This document shows, piece after piece, positions 12,231 through 26,718 of a stretch of DNA of 64,000 nt (positions within the stretch are counted from its first letter, which is position 1; every line of letters begins with the position of its first letter). Origin of the DNA: Sympetrum striolatum (lineage: Eukaryota > Arthropoda > Insecta > Odonata > Libellulidae). The translations under genes and the position numbers were made by a program. The stretch is taken from the NCBI GenBank assembly GCA_947579665.1, contig OX388348.1, forward strand, positions 7,316,001-7,380,000, in the 5' to 3' direction. The notes below the pieces were generated by a model that worked only from the letters and a program-made list of their open reading frames with translations, was not told the origin of the DNA and made no database searches.

Positions 12231-15200
12231 CAGTAGAACCTCAATTTTACGAAGTTGAAGGGACCCAAAAATTTGCACTTTGTAAAATTCGGGCTTTGTA
12301 AATTTGAGGTTTTCTTTCAAGCAATCGAAATCTCTACAATACCAATCCAAGCTCAGTAACACAGGGCATAATGTTAAATGGGATTGAAAGGAAGGTAGTT
12401 TATCAATAAAATGAATTATACATCCAGTTTAATGTTTAATACAACAGAAAAAAATTCTAAACTTTTTAATTTTTAAAATAATCTTCAATTTTAATTTTTT
12501 TTGAAGTTTCAATGAAAGATGAGGTAATTTTCTCATTTAATCAGTTAATACCTGAAAGGTAATAATTGAATAAATCAGGTACACCATCAGTAAACATCTG
12601 AACATTGTGAAGCACTTTTATAGTGTGTCTTAATTCATTCCTTGTAGGGGGGAAGGTGCTTCTGGTATCTTCGTAGCTTGTAGAAGAGCTATCTAAGTTC
12701 ACTTCATCCTCATCTGCTTCGTCTTCACTAAATTCACTGCAGTTATGCGTCACCACATGAGAGTCACACTTGACATATGACTCAGCATGAGAGGATGCAT
12801 CTGGGATGTATTGATTTAGTTGTGCCATTTCTTTACTAAGGAGGTCCTGTAGTGTGTGAACCTCCCTTAACTCCTCTGTCTCTATAATTGAAGTGTCATC
12901 AAAACCAGCTGATCTCCAGCAGTTGGAAATAGTGTTTGCAGTGACACTGTCCCATGCTCTGGCAATTCCTCGCACAGCATGGAGCAATGTCCATGGAGGC
13001 ACATCTTAAATGTATTCGTACCAAAGCTGTGTTTACAGAAAGCTAAACTATCCAGGTCTAAACTTGTCAAATAATTATGAGGATGAAATCAAACTAATTT
13101 CTGTGTCAAATAAGAGTCACAAGCTCATCAGAAAGAAAACAATAGATATCACATGCAATTCTCAGTGTGAACTATAGTAGTAGTAGTTTGTTAAAAGCAC
13201 TTTGACAGCTTAGGTCATTTTGCCAATGTGCTCTCACCAGGATTTGAAATCAGAACTGATTCCTCATGAGTCACGAGCGTTACCCACATGGCTCTCCAGG
13301 AGCCAATGTGCAGTATATCTGCATCAAATTGAAAGGATATAAAAATTAGACTACGATTATACTGTTTCCCTTTATAGCATAGACCTTATTTCAAAGCCCA
13401 GGAGACTCACTTATGTCAAAGTGAATGAAACTCACAGCCATGAATTCCAAGAAACTAGCTCGTAAATATTTTAAGCCATTTAAGAACTTTACTTAAGTTA
13501 ATTTGAAACTCCCTCTATTTTATATGCATTCTACTACGCTGACGTTTAGCGGTGATTTTCGAGAACTACTTACTCGCGGCTACTTTAAACGATCTTGTCG
13601 CGTTACAAATCACAAGTCGCGATCGCAAATTCTTACCTAACGACGTAAAACGCTTTTAATTAATAAATTACGTATTGAAAATGCATCAAAATTTGAGTAA
13701 TCGTGACGTATTACAACAAATTTAGTATTCATTAATTAAACTAATTTTCATGGCAGCTGCAACGAAGAACTTCCACAGGAATGCTACTTTCAAGTAAAAG
13801 TTTACCAAAGTACTGCGATGGGGTTGCGATCATATTGCTAAAATTAAATAATTCTAGAGAAAATATGGAGGTCGCAAAGGATATATATATCCTTAGCGAC
13901 GAGTAGGTATTTCTTTTACACAAAATGATAGAAAAGAAATAAAACTTACCAAGCGTCCGAAGATAGTGCTGGACGAGAAATCTTCGGTAGGGGACTTTGT
14001 AGTTGTTAATTATTCCCATGTCCAGCGGTTGCATCTTACTGGTGCTATTTGGACTCAGAAAAAGTACTTTGACGTTTGGTAGCACTAGTCCGCTTATTTT
14101 ATGAACTGGGGCATTATCTACAAGAAGTAGTACATTGCGATTCTCGCATGCGCTCTTCCTCTGCAAGAAGATAATTTGCTTCTGAAAAATGCCCGTCGCC
14201 ATCCATGCTTTTTTATTACTTTCATACAACACTGGCAAATTGTTCACGTTCTTGAAGCAACGCGGAGCTCTTGATTTTGCAATCACAACTGGTTTCAACT
14301 TTTCAGATCGATCTTGGTTACATATCAGTATTACTGTAACCCTATCCTCAGATTATTTACCTCCGCGACATTTTTCACCACGGGTCCCGAGGATGGAGTC
14401 AGGTAATGCCTTGAAAAACAAACCTGTTTCATCCAGGTTGAATATATCTCGAGGGGAATATTTAGACACAATGCCATCGTTTATGTCATGCCACTACTCA
14501 ACGTCTTTTGTGATGATGCTACCTTCTTCTCCACAGATTTTCATTGAAGTGATTCCGTATCTTTTCTATCAAGTCACCCATTTGAGGCTTTAAAGTTGTC
14601 GCACTTCAGTTTAAGAGCCAAAACCTGAGCCTTCTCCTTCAGAATATTTTTTCTGCCCGCGATCACGTACTTCCTTGATAATTGACCTTATGGTGACCAA
14701 ACTCAGGGACTTCCTCTTTTTCTTGGTCAGCGATGTTTTATCCATTATTTCATTGATAGGCACACGGGATATCACAACACAGGCCACCTCGCGCAGAGAG
14801 AGATTCTGACTGTACGCGCGCGACTTTTCCTCGCTTGGAGACCAACATTTCTCAGGGTGTCCACCATCCAACCATTATTTTTCAAGATTTTACTAACCAG
14901 TTAAAATCCGAAATCCCTGCAGCAGCCTTAAGCATTTTAAGATGTCGCACTCCAATTTAGTAGCCAAGACCTGAGCCCAAAACTCCCCAAGTCGAAAACA
15001 AATTCTTATCATGCTCTATTCTCTCAATCTTTCGTCCAAATATAAAGCATATACTACTGGAAACTGCTGGTCTATACGATCCCACGTCGCGGATTCGCGA
15101 TATTAACAGAAAGCATGATGAAGAAAGAAAGAGCACGGCTACGTCTTATAAGCTATCATTTTTCGCGAAAACTGTAATCAAAATGTTTGTATTCCACGAA

Positions 15201-15409
15201 ATTTTCACATTTTCCCATCTAAAATACATGGACTGAGGGCCCTCCCAACATAGACGATCTGGATTCAGCTGCTCCTGTTTACAGCGATCGTCATCCCGTT
15301 GTATTGAGCTCAATGCGACAAAACCATTTCAAATACTTCGTAAAACCGGGGTTCATTCACTCCTAGGGACCGGCTTCTAATCGAGGTTCGTAAAAACGGG
15401 GTTCTACTG
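12231..15409 (-). mobile_element. Tigger/pogo element nested in piggyBac
   Basis: The ends are inverted repeats: CAGTAGAACCTCAATTTTAC at 12231, and at the right GGGGTTCTACTG ending 15409. TA dinucleotides at 12229-12230 and 15410-15411 match the TA target duplication of Tc1/mariner/pogo elements. Total length is 3,179 bp. The transposase is on the minus strand and decayed. Because it splits the piggyBac coding region, it inserted after piggyBac. Confidence 0.92.
12541..14880 (-). pseudogene. Tigger (pogo-family DDE) transposase remnant
   Basis: Reading right to left: about 14870-14611 holds a basic KKKRKSLSLVTIRSIIKEV segment like the start of the CENP-B/pogo helix-turn-helix. Around 14450-14400 is FNLDETGLFFKALPDSILG, with the first catalytic Asp, then GTRGEKCRGG and KPVVIAKSRAPRCFKN. 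Then come KAWMATGIF, NVLLLVDNAPVH (second Asp) and NSTSKMQPLDMGIINN (third Asp), the DDD set of pogo transposases. The C-terminal part (13002-12541) includes HAVRGIARAWDSV and a long acidic tail. Frameshifts near 14300, 13960 and 13010 and several stops make it non-functional. A pogo family transposase normally cuts and pastes its own element at TA. Confidence 0.88.
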
Positions 15410-15411
15410 TA

Positions 15412-16690
<1,279 letters not shown>

Positions 16691-16999
16691 GAACATTTTC
16701 ATGGCTATGACTGTATCTGGTATTTGTGCATTGTAACTAAATTATTTAAAAATGTATTTCCGCTTTTATTTTATTGATATACCTCTTTATAGCTCAATAC
16801 TAGTAAATTCTCGAAAAAAAACTTAATAAAGAAAACCTGAAATATTTCCTTTAATATGAAAATTTTGAAAAAATTGACTTTATCACATATTTTAGGAATG
16901 AAAATATAATGAAATTATGAAATAAAAAAATATGATTTTTTTGGAAGGATTACTCTAAAAAACCCGTCAGGGAAGGGGTTAAGCAGCATGTTACCTAAT

Positions 17000-18637
17000 C
17001 TGTCTTTCCTTAGTTAAATCTGTTTTATTATACTAAATGATCTTTGTCTAGTGGCGTTTGAAATTGGGATCGACAACATAAACGAGACCAGTTTCATACG
17101 CTCTTTACTAGAAATTATTTTCTTCTGCTCTTTTCTAATATTCTACCTAGCGTAGATCCACTTTGTTAATGTCTGTCAGATGATCATACAAATCCCTTAA
17201 AACGTAAAAATCATCGTACACATTTCAAATGTTTAAATTCATTTAAAGTGATTCACATATGATTTTTAATTCTTTCCATATAATAGGCTTTCTCAAGGAA
17301 ATAACAGACTTCTGTTTGAACTCAAATTTTTCATCATCATACCATTTATCTAAATTAAATAACATCGTTCAAAAAAGTGAATAATTTCATTCCCGAACGT
17401 AATTATCTTCTTATCATCCATGAACTTTAAACGATCCAAAGTTTTCTCGCCATAAAATTTATCATTTTTCCTGTTTTGCATTTTGCTTCTTAATTAGTCA
17501 TAATTTCATGAATCTCAACGCAGGATATGTACTTGCCTTCCAATATTTTTAAAGTACTGGAAAAATATTCATAATATTTTGCAAAATCAAACAGTAACAT
17601 AAGGTTAATGAACTATCATCTTCAAACTTAAAAGCTTTCCAAATATATGAGGAACATAAAAATTAAATTAAAAACCTTATAATTTCTTTGTACTCCTGGT
17701 CGGAGAAATCGAAGATCGATTTAAGCTCTGATGTTCTTTTCGGATGAGACGAGAATTCAGAATAAACTTTTAAGATGAAAATTTCCTTGTAAAATCATTG
17801 TGCCCCAAGTGCAAAATGTACGCAATTGTGTAAAATGTACTGTTTGCTTTCACTAATCCTGGAAAAATTTCAACTTCTGAAAAGCGGAAGTATGAATTCC
17901 GTAATTAACTGACGCATTGTCCGCAGAGTACGCGAATATATTATTAAATCAAGACCATTAATGTGAATAGTTGATTTTAATTTGATTGATTCACTATCTT
18001 CTTTCGTGTCTTCGTAAAAATCCACATGTCCTGTTCTTACACCACTCTCTTTGCAAAAATATTGCAAGATCACAGAAAACAGTGTTGAATTTCCTTTAAT
18101 GGAAGCATCTACGGCTAACGAAAGATATTTGCCTTTTTTTTTAGCTAGAAACTAGGATTTCCTGGCCAGATGGAGCTAAAACATTTTCAAAGATACAGCT
18201 ACCTTATGTTCTTTTAACAGGATCACTTCTTCGCAATAGACGAATCGCAGAAATTGGAATATTTTATTCCCATAATCTTGGCTATTATAACTATAATGGT
18301 GCTTTGCGCCATGAAACGTTGCTGTAACCTCCGCAGCTGCGATCAACTCTTCTTCTCTAGTGTCTTTTTCTTTAAAATTAGATGTTAGTGGGTAATTTTT
18401 CAGAACCTAATCGTGTAAATGCTTATATTTTGCCGACGAAGCATGATTTTTAAGAACACCTATTACACCAAACTTAATAGAAAAGGTTTGGCTACAAATT
18501 GTACATTCTGCGTATGAATTGATGATTACACGCAAAAGACATAAGACACGCAAGAAACAAACATGTCGCATTCAATTTCATACGACACGAAACATGTCGT
18601 AAGACATGATGTATAAGACACCAGTGTGTAACCCGCC
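17000..18637 (-). pseudogene. hAT transposase remnant with BED-type zinc finger
   Basis: Minus-strand fragments in order: AECTICSQTFSIKFG with a following His (about 18520-18430, BED-like finger); ELIAAAEVTATFHGAKHHYSY (about 18360-18290); SLAVDASIKGNSTLFSVILQYF (about 18120-18050, first catalytic Asp); HVDFYEDTKEDSESIK; and, one frame over, AYSADNASVNYGIHTSAFQKLKF (about 17940-17870, second Asp). These match the RNase-H-like core of hAT transposases. The C-terminal dimerisation region is not clear, with only weak similarity down to 17000. The right end, TAAGGCGGGTTACACACTGG read inward from about 18637, with subterminal ACATGT repeats, looks like an element terminus. Stops and frameshifts throughout. 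Confidence 0.75.
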
Positions 18638-20172
18638 TTAGTCAGCCAAATAAAACTAATCTAAATGAATGTGATTTTTACCGGCCGCCCAAGTCTTCGC
18701 GTCATGTTTTGCGTAACCTAAACGATGAAATAAATTTTTACTCGGGTAAAAACAACAATTGTATAATGATAATTGGAGGAGATTTTAATCCTCAAAACGC
18801 ATTTTAGATCTTTTTCTTACGAATACCCCCGAGCGAGTATCTAACATATCTGTTTGCGATGGACTATTCGATCACAAAGCCATAATTATAGATTTCGACC
18901 TTAACTTGGTGAGGCACAGAAAACCTAAGCACAGAGTATATCTTTACCCGCGAGCCGATTTCGATGGATATATGTAGTAGTGAACACATATCCGAATTTC
19001 CAGAGTATGAACAAGCGCGATATGTTTAAATACCGAGAACTCGTAGAATCTTTTTGTAAGAACAATGCGTGACCTAATGGATAAATTTGTACCCTCCAAA
19101 CTTTCAAATCAAATGAATGAACCTTGATGGTATAATAAGGAGACCAGGAGAGCACTAAAGAAACAGAGGCGTTTGCATTCCAAATTAAAAGCCGCTGCGA
19201 GGCAACCGAACAGTATCAACACAGATCAAGTAAAGAGCGAACATAAGGAAGCAAAGTCGGAAACTAAACGAATTATGCGAGATGCCCTCCGTCAATATAA
19301 AAAGAAGATTTTATGCGAACACTTGGAAGAGGATCCAAAAGCGTTTTGGTCGTACGTTCGTGAGGTCCAAGGTAAAGAGCAAACTGTTGGTTCATTAAAG
19401 GATACTTGCGTCAATATAGAAAACGATGCTAAAGGCAAAGATAATATCTTTAATAATTATTTTCGAAGCGTTTTCACGTCTAACGATACATCAAATACTC
19501 TCCCGAAGGTTGATAAACCTGAATCGATGTCGAAAATCACCTTCAGAGAAGACGGCATCATTAAACTATTGCGACAGATTAAACCGAATTAAGCGTTAAC
19601 CGAAAAAAACTTTTCCGAATGCATCTATCCCACCCCCCTAATTTTGTATTTTATTTTTTCATTCAAAAGTGTAGGTAATAAAATTAAAACTCCTGTTTTT
19701 TCCCGCTGCCCATTAAGGCCGATTTTTTCTGTAAGAACGCAAAATGAACGAGCATTGTTAATCAGCATTTAAAAACTTTGAGTTTTCAATCATACTTTGG
19801 CGCCTTTTTAACACGTCAACATAAAATTTTGTCAAAAACATGCAGGCTAATTCACAACCATATCAATAGCATTCTATGTACGCACGTTTTACGATCATAT
19901 TTCGCGGTATTAATGCAATTCGGGGTGTTTCACTCGGGACTTCGGTTTATCCGAAATTTTCGTTATCGGGACGGCGCGCCGTCGAATAAACGGGAGTTTA
20001 CTGTTTATTTGTGGGTTATACTAACTGATAATTTGGATTGGGGTACCAACATAGAAAAAATCGTGTTCATAGCTTTAATTAACCTACATTACGTAATGAG
20101 AAACTTAAAAGGAAGTAATAGGGAAGCAAAAGAGTTAGGGTATAAGACAATAGTGAGACCTTTTTTAGAATA

Positions 20173-21748
20173 CAGTAGAAGTCCGTTATAACGAGAGCAG
20201 ACAAAAATCGGAAAAGTAATCGTTATAACACGTACTCGTTATAGCCGATTTCCAACTCTAAGTATAATTGTAAGTCCATTCTCTTGAATCCAAGAGCAGC
20301 GAGTGCGGCAGAATGGAACTGTATGGTATATAATCCTTACGCTAATGATTCATAATGGGCAAAAAAAGTAGGTTCGCGTGAAAAATACCGTATTTACTCG
20401 AAAATAAAGCAAACACTTTTGAGTCTTTTTTTTGCCTCAAAAATTGGGGTGCAAGATAGAATCGATGGCAAATTAGGTTCGGGTACAATACTACTCGTTG
20501 GCATGTCCCGTAGCATGGGCAGGCCGCATCCTAGGCTCAACTTAATTCCATATAACTCATCAAACGTACCACTAATCCGCTATCAAAGCTTGGACTCTAT
20601 ACATGTGTTTATACTGTATCGATGTTTGCACTATATACGAAACTGTTGGCCAATAGTTTTTAATTGAAAGGGAATTGGCTAGGGAATTATCAAACATTTT
20701 GAATGAACGATTTTGAATTGGCACTTACGTAGGACTTTCGGCATAGACGACTACCAGCATTTTGTATAGTACAGTGTATACATGTATAAATGTACGCATA
20801 TATTAGCGTATGCCTGTATAATACAGACGTATAAGGTTCAGCGACTGGCGTGACCCCATATCTTTAGGGGTGCATTACATTCGCGGGGAAATGATTTTTC
20901 AATGACCGATGCTAGAATTTCGGGGTGCCCATTACTTTTACGATGGCGCGTTATTTTCGAGTTAATACATAATTTTATTGATTCATACATAATAACGAAA
21001 CTGCGTCCGCTATTATAAAATGTGGAAAATTATTGCTCAATAATCGTCGAAAAATAATGTTGTGTCTTTAGATAATCTTAATTAATATCATATTTCTTTC
21101 TCGAGTAATTTTCCATTCACACGCTTCAAAAGCAATGACTGAGTCGCGAGGGAGGGGAAGAGAATCAGAATCAGCACTGCTTTCATCTCTTATATTCCCA
21201 CTGATCCTGGATCAGACGATTTGGTGCCAAGTTCCGTATGAAAACAAATCCCACGGGTGGATGCAAATATGATGGGAACTCAAAAATTCCGGCGCTGACT
21301 AAAGGGGTCGTCACCGAAAAGAAACGAGAGACGAGGTGATAATATGTGCGGTGGGATAAAGGGGAGAGTGAAACTCGTAAAAAGTTTCTAATCAAAGCTC
21401 CCTGAAGTATTTTTGCCGAGGAAGGGTGAGGCGTCTTGTGTAAAGTAAATGTATGAATTAGGTGAGGATAATATTTACATTTAGTATTTCTCTGCCTTTT
21501 GAAGAGATAACGCCCCTAAGATTACCGTTGCCTTGTTGGACTTCGTCTCTCACGCCAATTGACGGTTCCGAGATATGCCTCTTGCAAGACAAGACAAGCA
21601 CTCGTTGTAACGATACTTCGGAAGTGACCACTTGTTATACTGGACGTAACTTCCTACTCTTTCTGCAGTGAGATGGACAATGGCCAAAAAATCACTCCCT
21701 ATAACGCAACTCTCATTATATGTCGTACTCGTTAACGGACTTCATCTG
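20173..21748. mobile_element. Non-autonomous pogo/Tigger-type element, 1.58 kb
   Basis: Inverted ends CAGTAGAAGTCCGTTATAAC at 20173 and GTTAACGGACTTCATCTG ending at 21748, with TA at both flanks (20171-20172, 21749-21750). It sits inside the LINE C-terminal coding region; removing it rejoins VRPFLEY with the DPHDK segment. No transposase coding was recognised inside. It carries a nested TIR element at 20388-20970. Confidence 0.85.
20388..20970. mobile_element. Nested TIR element, about 580 bp
   Basis: Left end CCGTATTTACTCGAAAATAA. The right end, read from the other strand, is ATGTATTAACTCGAAAATAA, matching at 17 of 18 positions in the core. No clear target duplication. It lies inside the pogo-type element, so it was either inserted later or carried along. 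Confidence 0.65.
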
Positions 21749-22348
21749 TATTAACAAATGTGTCGGATCCGCATGATAAAATAAATATTAAAAAGATAGA
21801 GAGTTTAACAAAAAGCAGCAAGTTATGTGTTAGAGAGACACAGGAAAGGGAGACGCTTGAAAAAAGGTGGAGAGTAAATCGACTCTTAGGCATCTTTCAG
21901 GAGCGGAGGAGAGACATGAATAGAAAAGCAGAATAGAGGAACCGGATTATATTGCACGAGGGAGAGCAGAAATTAAATTTGGGGAAACAAAGAACCGACA
22001 TCGCCAAGTATTCTTTTATAGACAGAGGGGTCAAAGAATCCAATAAATTGCCTGAAGAAGTCTTCAAACTAAAAAATAGAAAGGAATTTAAAAGAAGATG
22101 CTTTAATTTATGTAATTAAGTGGATTGAATATTGTTGTTCCGTATTATTTGGATAACGACGTCAACGTGAGGAAGTGAAAACGATAAATGGATATTTTGG
22201 ACCTTGAAAGTACCATTGTAAATTATGAAAGGTGGTTTTTGTGTTTAGAGGACATATTTTGGTAAACAGGGATATGACTGTATGAATACTGTACATGCCA
22301 TTATTAGAATATGTATGATTTATAATAATATGTATAATATATGTAATA

Positions 22349-24033
22349 CAGTGGCGCAGCCAGGATTTACCAATGGGGGGGGGGTCCAAGGCTGAGGAAA
22401 CTAAAAAATGCCTACTTTACAGGGGCTAGTATATTCATGCCCGCTACTTACCACAATATATGACAATTCTTTCAAAAACTAAATGCATTGAAAACTAGAG
22501 GAGTTTAACGCTTATGTGGCCAACTTATTACACTTTGCAAGATAGTAGTTTACATTAGCAAACAATTGGAAACTTATTATTGGTGTTTTTGGATTTCTGG
22601 TTTGGATACGTCCAACATCTATTAAAAACTAATATTTTTCTATGCTGAAGTTTTTAGTGTTGTAGATATAAACTTTCCGAGTCTTCGAGAGTTCTTTCTT
22701 CCAAGAGGTTGCAAAGCGTGGGAAGGAAAAAAATAGTTACGGTTATTTGGCAAGCGATGTAAAATGTAACATCAACTCATTAGATCCCCACATTGGCGCG
22801 CCCATGCTTATTTGAATATCTTTCGTTATTTGACTATATCGTCAGCAGATTTTGGAATTTAATTGAAATATCGCCTGTCAAGAAAACGCCATCAATGTAT
22901 AAAAATATGTTATGAAGTATATATACAGCTTATTGCACAAGGTTTGTATAAGAAACAAAAAATCATTTATATCAGATGAAATTTACTGGTAGGCTTACAA
23001 TTAAGCCTGATTTCATTATTTATGTATTAGCTAAGTATTCAATTGAATGCGTCATATACAGAAAGTTAAAAATGCGGCTGCATTAAAAAATACGGTAAAT
23101 TCTTGATTCTACTTGATATTATAATTGAACTTGCAGAATTAAAGTCACATACCAAGGTGAAAAAAATAAAGACGTCAAGTTACAATTATGTAGAGTAAGT
23201 AATAGGTGGTTAAACCAGCAGAGAGCTGATGCAAACCCTCTTACGCACTGAGTGTTCAAAGAAAACGAAAATTTTTACTCTAGGTATGTTGCACAATCCT
23301 GTGGAGTGCTTATCAAGTCAGGAATGGGAGGTATTAAGGGAGATGTGCTTAATGCTGAAGCCCTTTGAAGGAATAACAGTAGAGTAGTGAAAAGACAGTG
23401 TCAGTGTCAAAGGTGATCATTATTGCTCGAGGCTTAATGACTGCACTTAACCGTTTAAAATAACTCTTAAAAAAGATGCAGCTGTTGGAAGGCAACGTTG
23501 CCTCGTTTTCATAGAATAGCAAAATGTAGTTCTTTCAAAGGCTTCATTTCTAGATCCCCGATTCAAGAGGAATGCTTTCCCAGATGAGGAATCATGGAAT
23601 ATGGTTATGGAGAAAATTAGAACTGGCCCTAATTGTCACTCGTGAAAGGGAAGTTGGTGGTAACACATCAGAGGGTAATGCTACAATCCTACGAGAAGAA
23701 GGTAGCATTATATGGCAAGATTTTGAGAGTTGGGCCTCATCATCGAAGGTCACTCCAAAGTCATCAGCTGTGATAGACCTAAGGCAATACAAAGAGGAAC
23801 CATTGATATCAAGGAGGGAAAATCCTTTGGTGTGGTGGGAGGCAAGAAAATAAATTTACCCTAGATTATCTAAACTTGCAAAAAAACATTTAGCTGTGGT
23901 AGCAACTTCTGTGCCAAATGAGAGAGTATTCTCTAAAGCAGGACAGATTGTTTCTGAGAGGAGAAGCCGACTCAAGTCTAGCACTGTTCAAAAATTAGTA
24001 TTTCTTAATTCCAACAAGATGCTATTATCTTGA
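22349..24033 (+). mobile_element. hAT (Ac-type) element, 3' end not found
   Basis: Starts with CAGTGGCGCAGCCAGG, a typical hAT terminus, followed by a G-run. Transposase sequence occupies 23260-24033. I found no matching right terminus before the RCHY1 gene, so the right boundary given is only the end of recognisable coding sequence. Confidence 0.65.
23260..24033 (+). pseudogene. hAT transposase C-terminal half
   Basis: LSSQEWEVLREMCLMLKPFEGITVE (about 23315-23390) and SVSVSKVIIIARGLMTAL match the segment before the hAT dimerisation domain. DLRQYKEEPLISRRENPLVWWE and, after a stop at 23851-23853, YPRLSKLAKKHLAVVATSVP, NERVFSKAGQIVSERRSRL and VQKLVFLNSN form the hAT C-terminal dimerisation domain (hATC), ending at the TGA at about 24031. 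The N-terminal catalytic core is not recognisable upstream. The resemblance is to ZBED1/Ac-like transposases. It is broken by stops and frameshifts. Confidence 0.85.
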
Positions 24034-25800
24034 ACTGGATCTCAATTCTATAATAAATGTAAGATAATTGGTAATTTATAGCTTTTGAGGATGTATTTAA
24101 CCTCTAGACAGTATTTTTTCTTATTTGATGTATTTAAGCTGATAGGTTTTCATGGCATTATGAACCTCTTTTCTTATCTTGCTGAGACTTTAAGTGTTTG
24201 TATCATGTATATTTGAAACTTTTTATTCTCCTTGTATGTAACAAATGACTGCAGAGTACAAGTGCCTATCATTTGTGTAAAACATTGCTGCAATGATTTG
24301 GATTTCTTAACCCACTTTATACTGAGTTATTATCTTTCTTTTTAAATTTGGTGCATTTGATTCAAAATCCGTTATTGCCTCAAACTATTCCGAATTTTTG
24401 ATTAATGTATACAATTATTTCTGCCTGATGAAGCCTCAAAATATAATTAATTTTAAATTATTTACTACTTAACTGATATTATTATGTACGAATAGATAGA
24501 AATCTACTCGTGCTTATAACATTCATATCACAAACATTTGTTGGTATGAATTACCCATTTTCTGATTTCATTTCACCTTATGCTTCAATAAAGTACACTT
24601 TGTCAGAGTTTGTTAAACTCTATAATTGTGTATTTAATTCATAAAGTTTTTTACACAGTACCAAACATTAAAGCGAATGAACGATGACAAAAATTAATTA
24701 ACATTAAAATGCATAAAAATATGCAAGAGAACGCAAATCAATACAAGTGAGTTCCAGTTTGAAATTTAACAATAATATATTCATAAATTAACAAAAATTG
24801 GGAAGTTTTAAGATTGTTGGATTACAATTTCTGTAAGATTTGAACTAAAGACACTAAAAACATAACTGTTAAGATCTGAAGTATGTATTTAACATGAATT
24901 AAGACATGAAGATATAATTAACTTTATTACCCAGGAAATTGATTATTGACTAAGTATTTTACCACTTCTAGGCTCAGAAGACGTTTCTGTGGGAGGGATA
25001 ATATTTCAGAGAACCAATTCAAGTTGTTGCAATTAAAAGTTCTGTTATGTGATTTTACTATGCTGAGTGAGTAAATTAACTCAGAGGTGTCTTGTAACCA
25101 TCAATGAGCTATAGCAATCAATTCATTATTATTCCTGATTGATGAAAACTCATTAAGTAGTTCTCCACATAATAAAATCAAATTAGAGTTGTCTTCTGAA
25201 AGTTATACTCAGAGTAAAGTTCAGTGAAAAATGGCAATTATGAATTATTAAAAATGGAAGATTATTTCACATAATCTCAAAATAATATACTGTAGAATGT
25301 ATTGCAAAAGATAAGCATATTACAATTGACAATGGAAGATTTATATATTACTTTAAATGCCCTTCATCCTATTCCATGGTAATTCAGCCAAAAACCTTCA
25401 ATATTCTACTTTGTTACTCCACGTATAAGTATAAAATATACCGTTAGTATTTTACTTTAACGTCCATTCGCCAAATATTGCTCCAGTCTGGTGCCCTTAC
25501 TACACAACTTATAATTAATGGGTGGGTAAAACACAAGAGGTAATCTAGCAAAATTATCTATGGCATTGTATTTAAGTTTCAGTGAAATATAATCTAACTA
25601 TATAATTGACGGTCTTCAATGTAAGTTTTGTACAACAATATCAATGATAATCAATTAAAAATCAAGTAGTTCATTCTTTCATAGTGACAGTATTTTTCTA
25701 AAGCATTTAGGAGAAATGCGTTTTATCATGACAAGATTTTTACTGCAGAAATTGATTTATGGCAAAACAAGTTTCTATATTACCTAAGATTTTAATTACC
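24034..25800. other. AT-rich noncoding stretch
   Basis: No open frame with recognisable content and no clear repeat boundary. It may contain the 3' part of the hAT element and downstream flank of RCHY1. Confidence 0.4.
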
Positions 25801-25806
25801 ATACAT

Positions 25807-25986
25807 AAAGGCCTTTTTAAGACACATTATAACGTGCAAGTTAATGTACGTTAGCACGAACGGCCAAAAATGCATTGTTAAAACACAACAAAATGTACAC
25901 GTGAAAGAAGAATTGAATCTGTTATATTTTGTTCATGAAATGGGCATTAACTTGAACATTTAACACATCGTGTAAACAGGCCTTAT
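25807..25986. mobile_element. Possible short MITE, ~180 bp
   Basis: AAAGGCCTTTTTAAGACAC at the left and, read from the other strand, TATAAGGCCTGTTTACACG at the right form degenerate inverted ends. No target duplication could be fixed. Confidence 0.35.
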
Positions 25987-26214
25987 AGTATAGTATGCAC
26001 CTATTTGTACACTAAATCAATTATCGAGTCATATCCTCCGCAACTGAGTCTGAAAATTGAATTCTCTTCAATAATTATGCACTGAAAATAAATGGCCAAA
26101 ATGAAGAAAAATATCCATTAAGCCCACTCTCTAGTAATTTCCTACGGTGATCTCAAATGCGACCTTTGCATAAATAATGAAAACGCATCTACTCATTAAG
26201 ACATCCGAAATCCC

Positions 26215-26385
26215 GGCAGTGAATAAGTAACGATTAAGAACCAAAGTAACTACTCGTTCACTATCACAGTCAACAAGATTCGGATCGTCACACAAGTAAC
26301 GATTACTTAAGTAACAACTCAAAAGTAACAAGTACCTACTTGAAAAGTAACGAGTAGTAACGGATACAAAAAAGTAACGGCAGAG
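26215..26385. repeat. Cluster of eight GTAAC repeats
   Basis: GTAAC, usually AAGTAACG or AAGTAACA, occurs eight times within about 155 bp (near 26227, 26245, 26294, 26310, 26323, 26347, 26356 and 26372). Such clusters occur in subterminal regions of some hAT-type elements. It lies about 330 bp beyond the 3' end of RCHY1. Confidence 0.6.
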
Positions 26386-26667
26386 CGCATCACTACTTTT
26401 GGGCTTTCAGCAAATGAGAAAATAAACACTGTTAACTTTTCAATAATTTCGAGACATAATTAGAAATATATAAATGATTTTCCCACATTCCGTTCATGAA
26501 CAATAGGTTAAGTGATGGCACCTATATATTTCAAGATTAGCTGCTGCAGTTACAAGCTTCCACAAAATGACTAGGAAATGCAGCAGCAGGATGTGGGCCT
26601 GTTTATGGCCATTGATACTGAAAATCAAAAACCAATCTGTGTTCACATTCCAGTAAAGGCAATCGCC

Positions 26668-26673
26668 TTTATT
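26668..26673 (-). promoter_or_regulatory. Poly(A) signal of RCHY1
   Basis: AATAAA on the minus strand, about 46 nt after the TAG stop at 26719-26721. It supports this exon being the real 3' terminal exon. Confidence 0.55.
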
Positions 26674-26718
26674 ATTATGTTAGTATATATTTTGTAAGAG
26701 TACTAAAACTGCCTTCCA

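Larger units (their letters stand above)
18765..22125 (+). pseudogene. CR1-like LINE, RT deleted, split by a pogo element
   Basis: Endonuclease end: IIGGDFN (about 18770), then DLFLTNTPERVSNISVCDGL and FDHKAIIIDFDLN. A linker, RIMRDALRQYKKKILCEHLEEDPKAFWSYV (about 19275-19350), and VFTSNDTSNTL lead to KLLRQIKPN, where the RT proper should begin but is missing. The region after the RT reappears at 20000-20170 (LTDNLDWGTNIEKIV, LHYVMRNLKGSNREAKELGY, VRPFLEY). It is interrupted at a TA by the element at 20173-21748 and resumes at 21749 with TNVSDPHDKINIKKIE and RTDIAKYSFIDRGVKESNK (about 21990-22060). The order is that of CR1/jockey-like LINEs. About 400 bp (19600-20000) between the two halves is unrecognised. 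Confidence 0.8.
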
